Source: JBMOGA01 sp049318625 (lineage in GTDB: Bacteria > Pseudomonadota > Alphaproteobacteria > Rhizobiales > Hyphomicrobiaceae). Taken from it: a DNA stretch of 39,655 bases. The DNA is taken from positions 1 through 39,655 of the forward strand of contig JBMOGA010000033.1 of the NCBI GenBank assembly GCA_049318625.1. Reading direction: 5' to 3'. A program made the translations under genes and the position numbers. The stretch's first letter is position 1; the number at the start of each line of letters is the position of its first letter. The notes beneath the pieces were generated by a model that saw only the letters and a list, made by a program, of their open reading frames with translations, was not told where the DNA came from and did no database searches. This document shows, piece by piece, positions 22,141 through 31,444 of the stretch.

Positions 22141-23037
22141 TCAGGCGCGGCCCGTCCCTGCCGCAACGTCTTCGGCAAAAAAACCCTTGAGGGCGTCCGC
22201 CAGCCGCTCGGGCTGTTCCTCTGGAACCTGATGGCCGCAGTCCGGGATGACGAGGCCCCGAACGTCGCGGGCGACGCGCCGCAACGACTGCTCGGGCTCC
22301 GTGGCGCGGCCGCGCGCGTGCGGAAAGCCGGCCGCGCCGCCGATCGCCAGCACTGGCATGGGCAGCGGACCGCGCGCCTTGATCTCGGCCATGTTGTCGG
22401 CCGCATCGCGGTCGAGCGCCCGGTAGTACTCGAAGCCGGCCCGCATGGCGCCGGGCTGGCGATAGGTGCGCAGGTATTCGGCCAGATCCTCCGGACCGAC
22501 TGCGTCGGGCCGCAGCGAAAACGTCCGGAAGAACCAGCCGAGGTAGATGTCCTCGCGGCCCTGCGTCAGCGCCTCCGGCAGGTCCGGCGTGATGTGGAAC
22601 TGGTGATGCCAGCGGCGCCCGCCCTGGCTGAAATCGGCGCCGTCGCCCGGAATGACGACGTCGATGACGACGAGACGGCGCACGGCCTCGCGGTGCGCCG
22701 CGGCAAGCGCGAACGCCGTCGGGCCACCCCAGTCGTGCCCGACCAGGAAGAACGAGCGATAGCCGAGCTTGTCGTGCACCAGCCGCCAGACGTCCTCGGC
22801 GATCGTCTTCTTGTCGTAGCCGGTGAAGGGTCGGGAGGAATCGCCGAGCCCCCTGAGATCGGGAGCGATCACGGTGTGGTGGCGGGCGAGCCGCGGGATC
22901 ACGTGGCGCCACGACCACCACGTCATCGGCCATCCGTGCAGCAGCACGACCGGGGGACCTTCGCCCGCGGTCACATAATGGAGCAGAACCTCGCCGAGGT
23001 CGGCGTAGCCGTGTGAGAAGTCGGACGACGTCGGCAT
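22141..23037 (-). CDS. Alpha/beta hydrolase, epoxide hydrolase/haloalkane dehalogenase-like
   Basis: A 298-residue cytoplasmic hydrolase starting MPTSSDFSHG, with GGAG upstream. The oxyanion motif HGWP (34-37), the nucleophile-elbow GHDWGG with D102 as the probable nucleophile, and a C-terminal CGHQVPEEQPERL carrying the catalytic His match the Asp-nucleophile branch that includes epoxide hydrolases and dehalogenases. The cap residues that separate these activities cannot be assigned with certainty; epoxide hydrolysis is the more usual outcome for HGWP/HDWGG proteins. It stands alone and is convergent with the metal operon. Confidence 0.82.
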   Translation of the reverse strand: MPTSSDFSHGYADLGEVLLHYVTAGEGPPVVLLHGWPMTWWSWRHVIPRLARHHTVIAPDLRGLGDSSRPFTGYDKKTIAEDVWRLVHDKLGYRSFFLVGHDWGGPTAFALAAAHREAVRRLVVIDVVIPGDGADFSQGGRRWHHQFHITPDLPEALTQGREDIYLGWFFRTFSLRPDAVGPEDLAEYLRTYRQPGAMRAGFEYYRALDRDAADNMAEIKARGPLPMPVLAIGGAAGFPHARGRATEPEQSLRRVARDVRGLVIPDCGHQVPEEQPERLADALKGFFAEDVAAGTGRA

Positions 23038-23061
23038 GATGCGTTGCTCCGGGTGCTTGCG

Positions 23062-23544
23062 TCAGCGCAGCAGGCGCGGCAGCCACAACACGCGTTCGGG
23101 CCACGCCGTCAGGGAGATCAGGCACGGCACCTGGATCGCTATGAAGTTACCCATCCCCTCGGAGATCGTCGAGAGGCTCCACTTCGGCACGAGATTACAG
23201 AGCGGGTCGGCCGACATCACGACGGGCGGACCGAGGAACCCCCTTCGAAGTCTGACGGCGACCTGCGCCCCGAACCAGAACCTCAGTGCCAATTCGCCGA
23301 GACCGAAGGTCCGTTTCTGCGCGACCGCCAGGACGATCGGCAGCAACACGAGAATGACCACGGCCCCCGCGAACCGCTCGGCAATTTTGACCTGACACAC
23401 AGATGCGCCGGCCCGAAGCCGATCAAGAGCCGCCGCAAACGGTGGCAGCGGCGCGAGACCCGCGACGCCATTCCCGACGCCTTTGGATCGAGCGAGCAGG
23501 CCACGTGGACGCGCAACGCTGTCGTTGCGGCGCCGTGCGGTCAT
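23062..23544 (-). CDS. Possible hypothetical membrane protein
   Basis: An open frame that ends just upstream of the hydrolase gene on the same strand. Its C-terminal two thirds contain two plausible hydrophobic segments (FAGAVVILVLLPIVLAVAQ and GMGNFIAIQVPCLISLTAW) and a fairly natural composition, while the N-terminal part is Arg-rich and may be untranslated. The start is undecided: an ATG at 23544 has only a weak site, and a GTG near 23400 is an alternative. No family is recognised. It could be a degenerate gene. Confidence 0.35.
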   Translation of the reverse strand: MTARRRNDSVARPRGLLARSKGVGNGVAGLAPLPPFAAALDRLRAGASVCQVKIAERFAGAVVILVLLPIVLAVAQKRTFGLGELALRFWFGAQVAVRLRRGFLGPPVVMSADPLCNLVPKWSLSTISEGMGNFIAIQVPCLISLTAWPERVLWLPRLLR

Positions 23545-23659
23545 TCCGGGTCCGGCCCTCCACGCGCAACCGACCTTTGTGCGGCCGCGCATGGGCCAGC
23601 GCCGCACCCCAGCCGCGCGCCTTCCGCGCCGGGGTTTGATCCGCTATAAGCCCGCAACC

Positions 23660-25150
23660 ATGGCCAAAGATACCAAACCACAGCGCCCCGAGGCGCGGCT
23701 CCCCAAAGGCTTCCGCGACCAGGAGGCCAGCGAGATCCGCGCCGCCCAGCGCATGCTGGCGACCATCCGCGCCGTCTACGAGAGCTATGGCTTCGAGCCG
23801 CTGGAAACCCCGGCGTTCGAATACACCGACGCGCTCGGCAAGTTCCTGCCCGACACCGACCGCCCGAACGCCGGCGTGTTGTCGCTACAGGACGAGGACG
23901 AGCAGTGGATGAGCCTGCGCTACGACCTGACGGCGCCGCTCGCCCGTTACGTGGCCCAGAACTTCGACCGGCTGCCGAAACCGTTCCGCCGCTATGCCAC
24001 CGGCCCCGTCTGGCGCAACGAGAAGCCGGGCCCAGGCCGCTATCGCCAGTTCACCCAGTTCGACGCCGACACCGTCGGCACCGACAGTATCGCCGCCGAC
24101 GCCGAGATCTGCATGCTGGCCGCCGATACCCTGGAGGCGCTCGGCATCGCGCGCGGCCAGTACCGGGTCAAGGTCAACAACCGCAAGGTGCTGGATGGCA
24201 TGCTGCTGTCCGTCGGCATCGACGCGCGCGACGACGCCCAGCGGCTGCCGGTCCTGCGCTCGCTCGACAAGATGGACAAGTTCAGTCGCGCCGATGTCGC
24301 GTTGTTGCTCGGCCCCGGCCGCAAGGACGAGTCGGGCGATTTCACCAAGGGCGCCGGCCTCGCCGACGACCAGATCGCGGCGCTGCTGGACTGCGTCGCG
24401 CAGCCGTCGCCCGCGGCCGGGGCGCAAGCCATCACCGCGCCGCGGATCGGCCGGTTCGAGCCGAGCGACCTCTACAAGGAGGGGCTCGCCGAACTCCAGA
24501 ACCTGGCCGTCCTGGTGGCGGCTGCCGGCTACGGGCCGGACCGCATCGCCATCGATTATTCCGTGGTCCGCGGCCTCGATTACTACACCGGCCCGGTGTT
24601 CGAGGCCGAACTGACCTTCGAGGTGAAGAACGAGGACGGCGAGACCGTCCGCTTCGGCTCCGTCGGCGGCGGCGGACGCTATGACGACCTCGTCGCCCGT
24701 TTCACCGGCCAGAAAGTGCCGGCCACCGGGTTCTCGATCGGCGTCTCGCGGTTGCAGGCGGCGCTGGCCCATCTCGGCCGCGACGGCGGGGCCGCAACCC
24801 TCGGCCCGGTCGTCGTGCTGGTCATGGACAAGGGCGAGCTTCCGGCCTACCAGCGTCTCACCACCACGCTCCGCGCGGCCGGCATCCGCGCCGAGATGTA
24901 CCTCGGCACCTCGGGCATGAAAGCGCAGATGAAGTACGCCGACCGTCGCGCCGCACCCTGCGTCGTCATCCAGGGCTCGGACGAGCGGACCCGCGGCGAG
25001 GTCCAGATAAAGGATCTGATCGAGGGCGCCAAGCTGTCGGAGACGATTGCCGACGCCAAGACATGGCGCGAGGGCCGCCCCGCACAGTTTTCCGTACCCG
25101 AAGCCGACATGGTCGCCGCCGTGCGCACCGTGCTCGACCGGCACCGCTGA
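23660..25150 (+). CDS. hisS: Histidyl-tRNA synthetase
   Basis: A 496-residue class II aminoacyl-tRNA synthetase that attaches histidine to tRNA-His. Visible motifs are the N-terminal GFRDQEASEIRAAQRM helix, motif 2 (FRRYATGPVWRNEKPGPGRYRQFTQFD), the His-binding segment GLDYYTGPVFE and motif 3 region GGGGRYDDL, followed by the anticodon-binding domain (VVLVMDKGELPAYQ onward). The length and the PGPGRYRQF variant agree with the divergent alphaproteobacterial HisRS lineage, known for recognising tRNA-His without the usual G-1 (established for some members, inferred here). The start at 23660 is where conservation begins. It heads an operon with hisZ 12 bases downstream. Confidence 0.96.
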   Translation: MAKDTKPQRPEARLPKGFRDQEASEIRAAQRMLATIRAVYESYGFEPLETPAFEYTDALGKFLPDTDRPNAGVLSLQDEDEQWMSLRYDLTAPLARYVAQNFDRLPKPFRRYATGPVWRNEKPGPGRYRQFTQFDADTVGTDSIAADAEICMLAADTLEALGIARGQYRVKVNNRKVLDGMLLSVGIDARDDAQRLPVLRSLDKMDKFSRADVALLLGPGRKDESGDFTKGAGLADDQIAALLDCVAQPSPAAGAQAITAPRIGRFEPSDLYKEGLAELQNLAVLVAAAGYGPDRIAIDYSVVRGLDYYTGPVFEAELTFEVKNEDGETVRFGSVGGGGRYDDLVARFTGQKVPATGFSIGVSRLQAALAHLGRDGGAATLGPVVVLVMDKGELPAYQRLTTTLRAAGIRAEMYLGTSGMKAQMKYADRRAAPCVVIQGSDERTRGEVQIKDLIEGAKLSETIADAKTWREGRPAQFSVPEADMVAAVRTVLDRHR

Positions 25151-25162
25151 GGCATTCCCCGC

Positions 25163-26344
25163 ATGTCCGCCGAGACGGCACGACAATTCCAGGCGCTCGA
25201 AGCCCAGGCCCAGACCATCATGTCGGTCTTCATGAAGGCCGGCTACGAGGCGGTCGCGCCGTCGCTGATCCAGCCGGCCGGCGTCTTCCTCGACGTGGTC
25301 GGCGAAGCGTTGCGCGCCCGCACCTACGTGTTCACCGATCCGGACGGCGCCGAGTTGTGCCTGCGTCCCGACATCACCGTGCCGGCCTGCCGCCTCTACC
25401 TCGAGCGCCATCCCAAGGCCGACGCCAAGGTCCGCTACTGCTACAACGGTCCCGCGTTCCGCTTCCAGCCGGCCGGCGCCGGCACCGCCCACCCGCGCGA
25501 GTTCCGCCAGGCCGGCCTCGAGATGTTCGGCGATCCGGCAAAGGAAAAAGCCGATGCCGAGATCATGGCGCTGGCCATCGCCGCCGTGAAGGCGACGGGT
25601 CTCGAGCGCAAGCGGCTGCGCATCGGCGACGTCGCCATGTTCCAGGACCTGCTCGCCGCCCTGCCGATGCCCGACCGCTGGCGCCGGCGGCTGCGCCACC
25701 GCTTCTGGCGCCCCGACGCCTTCCGCGCCGAGTTGACCCGTCTGTCGACCGCCCCCGGCGAGCAGACACGCCGCCTGCCGGTCGAGATCCAAACCATGCT
25801 CGATCCCGCCAACCGCAAGGCGACCGAGCGCGCCATCGCCCGCCATCTCGAGGCCAGTGGCATCGAACTGGTCGGCGTGCGCTCGCTCAGCGAGATCGTC
25901 GACCGGCTGCTCGAGGGCGTCGAGGATGCCCGATCCGCGCCGCTGCCGAAGGAGACGGTGGAGATCATCGACAGCTATCTGAAGGTCGCCGCCCCAGCCC
26001 GCGCCGCTGGCGCGCGCCTGCGCGACCTGACCAGTTCGCGCGGCATCAGCCTCGACAGCGCCATCGACGTCTACCACCGCCGCTTGGAGAAGATCTCGGC
26101 GGCCGGCATCGACCTGGCTGCCGTCGAGTTCGCCGCCGACTTCGGCCTCAAGATCGAGTACTACACCGGCTTCGTGTTCGAGATCGCGACACCCGACCAA
26201 CTCGGACCCCAGAGCCCCATTGCCGGCGGCGGGCGGTACGACGGCCTGCTGAAGGCCGTCGGCGCGCCGAAAGAAGTCCCGGCCGTCGGCTGCGCCATTC
26301 ATACCGAGCGTCTCCTCGGCATCGTCGGAGGCCAGCGCAAATGA
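25163..26344 (+). CDS. hisZ: ATP phosphoribosyltransferase regulatory subunit HisZ
   Basis: A 393-residue paralogue of HisRS that lost aminoacylation and serves as the regulatory subunit of short-form HisG, binding histidine for feedback control. It keeps the class II core (TYVFTDPDGAELCLRPDITVPACRLYL, PAFRFQPAGAGTAHPREFRQAGLEMFG, GLKIEYYTGFVFEI, AGGGRYDGLL) but lacks the C-terminal anticodon domain, as expected. It sits between hisS and hisG and overlaps the hisG start by four bases (ATGA), so the two subunits are probably translated together. Confidence 0.95.
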   Translation: MSAETARQFQALEAQAQTIMSVFMKAGYEAVAPSLIQPAGVFLDVVGEALRARTYVFTDPDGAELCLRPDITVPACRLYLERHPKADAKVRYCYNGPAFRFQPAGAGTAHPREFRQAGLEMFGDPAKEKADAEIMALAIAAVKATGLERKRLRIGDVAMFQDLLAALPMPDRWRRRLRHRFWRPDAFRAELTRLSTAPGEQTRRLPVEIQTMLDPANRKATERAIARHLEASGIELVGVRSLSEIVDRLLEGVEDARSAPLPKETVEIIDSYLKVAAPARAAGARLRDLTSSRGISLDSAIDVYHRRLEKISAAGIDLAAVEFAADFGLKIEYYTGFVFEIATPDQLGPQSPIAGGGRYDGLLKAVGAPKEVPAVGCAIHTERLLGIVGGQRK

Positions 26345-27069
26345 GCGAGCGCGCGAACGGCGAGCGTCTGGTGCTGGCGGTCCCCTCCAAGGGCCGCCTC
26401 ATGGAGCAGACCCAGGAGTTGTTCCATGCGGCCGGCATGACGCTGCGCAAGACCGGCAACGAGCGCGGCTATCGCGGCGAGGTCGCCGAGATCCCGGCCA
26501 TCGAGGTGGCCTACGTCTCGGCCTCCGAGATCGCGCATCTCCTCAAGACCGGCGACGTACATCTCGGCGTCACCGGAGAGGACCTCGTGCGCGAGACCAT
26601 GACGGCGGCGGAGGATTGCGTCCGTTTCCTCCGCAAGCTGGGCTTTGGCCAGGCCGACGTGGTGGTCGCCGTGCCCGAGGCATGGCTCGACGTGCGCCGC
26701 ATGGCCGACATCGAGGAGATGGCGATCGGCTTCCGGCAGGCCCACGGCCGGCGTCTGCGGGTCGCCACCAAGTACACGACGCTGACGCGCCGCTTTTTCG
26801 CCCGCCACGGCGTCAGTGACTACCGCATCGTCGAAAGCCTCGGCGCGACCGAAGGGGCCCCGGCCGCCGGCACCGCCGACCTCATCGTCGACATCACCAC
26901 GACGGGTTCGACGCTGGCCGCCAACAGCCTGCGTGTCCTCGACGACGGTATCATCCTGAAGTCGGAGGCCAATCTCGTCGCCTCGCGCGCGGCCGACTGG
27001 ACGCCGAAGGCCCGCGAGACCGAGAGCCTGATCCTGGAGCAGTTGGCGAGCGCCCAACAACCGATTTAG
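26341..27069 (+). CDS. hisG: ATP phosphoribosyltransferase catalytic subunit, short form
   Basis: A 242-residue enzyme for the first step of histidine biosynthesis: ATP + PRPP to phosphoribosyl-ATP. Signatures are LAVPSKGRLMEQT at the N-terminus, LGVTGEDLVRE, the PRPP-binding segment ADLIVDITTTGSTLAANSLR and ILKSEANLVASR. The protein ends where long-form HisG would carry its ACT-like regulatory domain, so it depends on HisZ, encoded immediately upstream and overlapping by four bases. Confidence 0.96.
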   Translation: MSERANGERLVLAVPSKGRLMEQTQELFHAAGMTLRKTGNERGYRGEVAEIPAIEVAYVSASEIAHLLKTGDVHLGVTGEDLVRETMTAAEDCVRFLRKLGFGQADVVVAVPEAWLDVRRMADIEEMAIGFRQAHGRRLRVATKYTTLTRRFFARHGVSDYRIVESLGATEGAPAAGTADLIVDITTTGSTLAANSLRVLDDGIILKSEANLVASRAADWTPKARETESLILEQLASAQQPI

Positions 27070-27088
27070 TCCCGGCGGCCGGCAGCGC

Positions 27089-27982
27089 TTATCGGACCAC
27101 CTCGCTGGCGAGTACGCGCGCGAGCTGCGTTTTGAGCTGCTGCTTGGCCGGCTCCGCCGCTTCCAGGATCTTTTCGAGCTTCAAGAAATCCGCGACTTGA
27201 TAGCCCGACACCTGCGCATCGATGTAGACATCCGGCTGACGCGACCGCAGCTTCTCACGAATGATCGTCCGCTCGAAGATGTACGACGCGCCCACCAGCG
27301 ACTCGATCGGCGACGGGTGGGCGCGATTGGGGTTGGCACGCGGCGCGCCGGTCACGTCTATGGCCACGATGATGTCGGCCGCCCCCACGAGCAGGTCGAA
27401 GGGGAGCGGATTGACCAGGCCGCCGTCGACCAGCGCCCGCTCCTCGATGACGACCGGCTGGAACACCGCCGGCAGCGCGATGCTGGCGGCCACCGCCCGA
27501 TGCAACGGCCCCTCGCGAAAGACGACCTGATCCTGTCCGTAGAAGTCGGTGGCGACGATCGAAAGCGGGATCTCGAGCGCGCCGAAATCGCTGGCGATCC
27601 GCGACGGCAACAGCAGTCCGAGCAGCGTTTCGGGATCGAGCAGCGCCGCTCGCGCCGTCAACAGCGACCATACCCCGGTCAGCGGCTGGGCGCGCGCGGC
27701 CAGCAACTGCCGCGCCAGATCGAACCGCTGTCCGAGCACTTCGGTGGCATGTGCCCGCATCTGTCGCGCCGTCATGCCGGACGCCAGCGCGGCGCCGAAC
27801 ACCGCGCCGATCGACGTGCCGGCGATCGCCACCGGCACCACGCCGAGTTCTTCGAGCGCCTCGATCATGAGGATGTGGGCGAGCCCGCGGGCGCCGCCGC
27901 CACCGAGCGCCAGCGCCACGGTCGGCCGGACGGCCGGAAGAGTCGCCGGGCGTGGAACGAGGGAATGGGTCAACGGGGCCAC
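27089..27982 (-). CDS. Patatin-like phospholipase
   Basis: A 297-residue protein of the bacterial patatin/RssA type. The oxyanion glycine loop GGGGARG (27-33), the nucleophile elbow GTSIG with S57 and the catalytic Asp in VDGG (D186) are all present, making an active Ser-Asp dyad hydrolase likely. Substrates would be phospholipids or lysophospholipids; localisation is probably cytoplasmic or membrane-associated because no signal peptide is seen. The start is a GTG at 27982 with a weak ribosome-binding site, and a later start before the first beta strand is possible. It converges with hisG. Confidence 0.88.
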   Translation of the reverse strand: MAPLTHSLVPRPATLPAVRPTVALALGGGGARGLAHILMIEALEELGVVPVAIAGTSIGAVFGAALASGMTARQMRAHATEVLGQRFDLARQLLAARAQPLTGVWSLLTARAALLDPETLLGLLLPSRIASDFGALEIPLSIVATDFYGQDQVVFREGPLHRAVAASIALPAVFQPVVIEERALVDGGLVNPLPFDLLVGAADIIVAIDVTGAPRANPNRAHPSPIESLVGASYIFERTIIREKLRSRQPDVYIDAQVSGYQVADFLKLEKILEAAEPAKQQLKTQLARVLASEVVR

Positions 27983-28139
27983 CTGCCGGGTCGCGCGCGA
28001 AAAGCCTGCGCCGCTCTCCTCTACCGTTCGATTCCGGCGGAATTTCCACGCCGGACGCAGCGGCGTCAGGCCGCGACAGCCCCGAGGCTACGCGTCCTGC
28101 TCGTCCCTCGAAAGACCGCCGACCGACACGGCTGCGGCG

Positions 28140-29984
28140 TCACCGCTGCGGTGTTGCGCCGGCCCCCGCCGCACCCCGTGGAGCCTCCCGCGCCGCCGGC
28201 GCGGCCCCGCCCGGCTGCAACACACCCGCAAGGATGGCCGCCGCGCTGGACAGACCGCCCGAGTCGCCACCGCTGACGACCGTGTGCGGGACGAGCCGCG
28301 AAATGAGCTGCACGAGCTCGGGCTTTTTCTCCAGAGATGCCAGCGTCTTTTCGAGCGCCTGCAGCATGGCGACACGATCCTGTCCCAGAACGTCCGCCTG
28401 CGCCCGCTGGCCGCGCGCCAGCTCCTCGAGATACTGGCGTTCGGCGCGCCCGAGCGCCGCACGCTCGACCTCGCGCTGGTTGGCCACCTGAACGGCGATC
28501 TGCGATTCGACGAGACGCGGCTGTTCGTTGGCGGTCGCCCGCGCCTGCTCGGTCTCGATCCGCTTGCCTTGCGCGGCCGTCTCGCGCTCGTACGCCGCCG
28601 ACAGCTGATCGGCCAATTGCTGGCGCAGCCGCGAGATCAGCAGTTCCGGGGGAATGGCCGGCTCTCCGAGCCGGATCTCCTGGATATCGACGCCGGCCTT
28701 GCGGCCTTCCCGCTTCACCACCTGCTCGATCGTCTGCTCGAGCGAATCCCGGTTCTCGATCAGATCCATGACGCGCGTCGGCCGGCGAACACGTTTCGTC
28801 GGGTCGGCGGGGTCCGGCACCTCGATCTCCGAACCGGCGACATTGCGCACGATCGAGCGCAGCACCGGCGTCAGGATGCGATCCTCGATCTCGGCGAGGC
28901 CACCGACGGCACCGACCACGATCGGCGCGTTCTTCGGGCTGACCTGCACCAGGACACGCAGTTCCTGCGGAATGTCCCAGCCCTCGACCTTCACGAACAC
29001 CGCGCGGTCCGCGGCATCCTGCGGCACCGGCTGCGGCTCCGTCCGCTCGACCTGGCGGATGTTGCCCTGCTGGTCGACCGACAGATCGATGATGCGCTTG
29101 GTGAAGCCGCCCTTGTACTCCCACGTCTTCACGCGGGTATCGACCAGCGTCACCTCGTAGGCCTTGCGGTTCATGTAATAGGCCCCCGGCAGCAGCGGGT
29201 CGCGCCAGATGCCGACGCAGCCCATCGGCACCAGCGGCACCGACAGCGCCCCTTCGATATGCTGGGCGTCCGCGGCCTTAACCTCCTGCTCGATGCACTG
29301 GGCATTCGGCTTGGAAACGTTGCTCTTGACCACGCCGACGTGGCCGGCGGGAATGATGGTCGCCTTGGTGTCCGCCCCGATGCGGACGTTGAACAGATAG
29401 CGGTTGATCCGGTACTCGCCCGGCTTCAGCACCGTCTCCTGCGGGCCCCGGAATCCACCGTCCTTGATGAACGTCTCGGCCTCCAGCATCGCCGCCAGCC
29501 GGTCGTCCGGGATCTGCGGCGCGATGAACATGCCGTCCGGCATCGGCCGCCCATCGACGGCGACGATCTCGCCGTAGGAGCCTTCCGGCACGCTGACGAT
29601 GTCGAACTCCTCGACCTGATAGAGGACACGTACCAGCGGAATGATGTGGAAACCCGGCCCCAGGATGCGCGCCTGCGGACCCTTCTGGCCCGAGAGTGCC
29701 ACGATGTGCCCGGGCGGCAGTTCATCGAACGCGTAGATTCGTTTGAGCTGCCCGACCTTCTTGGCATCGATGCTGACGAACGAGGTCGAGCCGAGGAAGC
29801 CGACGCCGAGCAGGATCAGACCGACGCCGATCAGCGGCCGGGGAATGCCGGACATGGCGGCATCGAGTGCCCGTTGCCCAGCCGGACCGACCGGAACGGG
29901 AAGCGTCGTCGCCCCCCGCACGCGGCTGAAAAGGAGCAGAATTCCGGCAATCAGAAAAACAAAACCGAATAAGACGTAAAGCAT
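28140..29984 (-). CDS. SPFH/flotillin-like membrane protein
   Basis: A 614-residue protein with GGAGG five bases upstream of the ATG. Two N-terminal membrane helices (LYVLFGFVFLIAGILLLF; about 49-70, PLIGVGLILLGVGFLGST) are followed by a long SPFH/PHB-like region (KVGQLKRIYAFDELPPGHIVALSGQKGPQARILGPGFHIIPLVRVLY and GHVGVVKS...LLPGAYYMN). An Ala/Glu/Arg-rich coiled coil follows (about 480-560), and the tail is Gly/Ala/Pro-rich. Flotillin-like proteins scaffold membrane microdomains. The protein is larger than ordinary stomatins, with what looks like two partly repeated SPFH-type modules. No NfeD partner is adjacent. Confidence 0.85.
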   Translation of the reverse strand: MLYVLFGFVFLIAGILLLFSRVRGATTLPVPVGPAGQRALDAAMSGIPRPLIGVGLILLGVGFLGSTSFVSIDAKKVGQLKRIYAFDELPPGHIVALSGQKGPQARILGPGFHIIPLVRVLYQVEEFDIVSVPEGSYGEIVAVDGRPMPDGMFIAPQIPDDRLAAMLEAETFIKDGGFRGPQETVLKPGEYRINRYLFNVRIGADTKATIIPAGHVGVVKSNVSKPNAQCIEQEVKAADAQHIEGALSVPLVPMGCVGIWRDPLLPGAYYMNRKAYEVTLVDTRVKTWEYKGGFTKRIIDLSVDQQGNIRQVERTEPQPVPQDAADRAVFVKVEGWDIPQELRVLVQVSPKNAPIVVGAVGGLAEIEDRILTPVLRSIVRNVAGSEIEVPDPADPTKRVRRPTRVMDLIENRDSLEQTIEQVVKREGRKAGVDIQEIRLGEPAIPPELLISRLRQQLADQLSAAYERETAAQGKRIETEQARATANEQPRLVESQIAVQVANQREVERAALGRAERQYLEELARGQRAQADVLGQDRVAMLQALEKTLASLEKKPELVQLISRLVPHTVVSGGDSGGLSSAAAILAGVLQPGGAAPAAREAPRGAAGAGATPQR

Positions 29985-30133
29985 GGCATCCTCCGCGGCT
30001 CGATTTCGAATACGGCGGGAAGCTCAAGACTTTGTTAGCAAGATCAGACGAGCGCGGCCGAAACACGGCGTGACGCGCAATCCGATAACGTCTTGTTGCC
30101 GACAAGACACGGATACGACAATCCGTACAAGTC

Positions 30134-31036
30134 TCAGAGACCGAAAAACTCCACGATTGCCGCCAGTGTGGAATCCGGGTTTTCCTCCACCAGAAAATGC
30201 CCCGACAGGATGGCCCGCCCGACCGCACCAGGCGCCCAGGACTGCCAAACGGACAGGACGTCGATCGACCCCGTTCCGAGATAATCCGTCCCCCACAGAA
30301 CCAGCGTCGGCGCGGCAATGGTCCGCCCGGCCGCCCGGTCCGCCTCGTCGATCACCCGGTCGACGTGGTAACCGGCCCGGTAGTCCTCGCAGACGGCATG
30401 GACGCGGGCCGGATCCGCCATCAGCGCGCGGTAGTGCGCGAGCGCCCTTGGATCGAGGGACTCCAGCGACTTGCGGCCCGTCCAGCTCGCCAGGGTGTGG
30501 TCGACATAATGCCGAGAGGCCCCGCCGATCAAGGTCTCGGGCATCGGAGCCGGCTGGGCGAGAAACGCCCAGTGGTAGGCCTTCATGGCGCTCGCCGCCG
30601 TCGTGCGGCCCCAGGCCTCCGACGTCGGCACGATGTCGAGAATGATCAGCCGGCCGACCGATGCCGGATGATCGAGGGCCAGCCGGTAGGCGACGCGGGC
30701 ACCCCGGTCGTGGCCCATCACGTCGAACCGCGCAAACCCCAGCGCCGCCATCACAGCGAGGCAATCGCGCGCCATCTCGCGCTTGGAATAGAGCAAGTGC
30801 GCCGGATCTCCCGGCGGCGCGTCACTGGCACCGTAACCGCGCAGATCCATGAGCACCACGGTCGACGTTTCGGCGAGCCGCGGCGCCACGCGATGCCAGC
30901 ACACGTGCGTCTGCGGATAGCCGTGCAGGCAGAGCAGCGCCGGGCCCATCCCGCCGACTCGCACGTGCAGCAGGCCGGCCGGCCCCGCGATACGGTGGGT
31001 GGCAAATCCGGGAAACAGATCCGTGTCGTCCATCAT
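30134..31036 (-). CDS. Predicted fluoroacetate (haloacetate) dehalogenase
   Basis: A 300-residue alpha/beta hydrolase. Numbered from the ATG at 31036, it carries D110 (nucleophile, GHDRGAR), R111, R114, D134, H155, W156, W185, Y219 and H280, which are exactly the catalytic, carboxylate-binding and fluoride-pocket residues and positions I recall for fluoroacetate dehalogenase RPA1163 of Rhodopseudomonas palustris. The flanking HGYPQTH, RGYGASD, YSKREMA and YHWAFLAQP segments are equally typical. The enzyme would hydrolyse fluoro- or chloroacetate to glycolate in the cytoplasm. It has its own intergenic region and is divergent from the PsiF gene. A second start codon (residue 2, MM) is possible. 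Confidence 0.9.
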   Translation of the reverse strand: MMDDTDLFPGFATHRIAGPAGLLHVRVGGMGPALLCLHGYPQTHVCWHRVAPRLAETSTVVLMDLRGYGASDAPPGDPAHLLYSKREMARDCLAVMAALGFARFDVMGHDRGARVAYRLALDHPASVGRLIILDIVPTSEAWGRTTAASAMKAYHWAFLAQPAPMPETLIGGASRHYVDHTLASWTGRKSLESLDPRALAHYRALMADPARVHAVCEDYRAGYHVDRVIDEADRAAGRTIAAPTLVLWGTDYLGTGSIDVLSVWQSWAPGAVGRAILSGHFLVEENPDSTLAAIVEFFGL

Positions 31037-31150
31037 TGGTGACGCCCGTCAGGTTTCCTGCGCGCAAGACCGACCGACGTCTCGCGCATCGCCATCAATT
31101 GCGCCACACTAGATCGATAAGGTCGTGCGTCAACACGATGGGAGGACCCC

Positions 31151-31420
31151 ATGAAGTACCTGCTCGCCGCCCTGCTGACCGGCGCCGTCGCCGCGTCGGC
31201 GCTGGCCCAGACCACGACACCGGCATCGACGCCAGCCCCGACCTGCAAGGCCCAGTCGACCGACAAGAAGCTGGTCGGCGCCGCCCTCAAGAGCTTCACC
31301 GAGAAGTGTGAGAAGGACGCCAAGGCGGCCTGCGACAAGGCCGCGTCGGACAAGAAGCTGGCCGGCGCCGCCAAGACCAGTTTCACCAAGAAATGCGTAT
31401 CGGACGCCGTCGGCGCCTGA
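31151..31420 (+). CDS. PsiF-repeat periplasmic protein
   Basis: An 89-residue secreted protein with GGAGG upstream, a signal peptide (cleaved after ALA near residue 19) and two PsiF repeats. These are CKAQSTDKKLVGAALKSFTEKC and the matching second unit ending KTSFTKKCVSDA, each bounded by two cysteines. In E. coli psiF responds to phosphate starvation, but the biochemical role is unknown. It is divergent from the dehalogenase, and the 114 bases between them must carry both promoters. Confidence 0.88.
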   Translation: MKYLLAALLTGAVAASALAQTTTPASTPAPTCKAQSTDKKLVGAALKSFTEKCEKDAKAACDKAASDKKLAGAAKTSFTKKCVSDAVGA

Positions 31421-31444
31421 AGCCCACCGGCCCGGCCCCCGGCT

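Noticed and set aside
27549..29972. Plus-strand open frame of 807 codons opposite the patatin and SPFH genes
   Set aside because: It crosses two genes and the space between them, and its product is Arg/Leu/Asp-rich with no domain, typical of GC-rich antisense frames.
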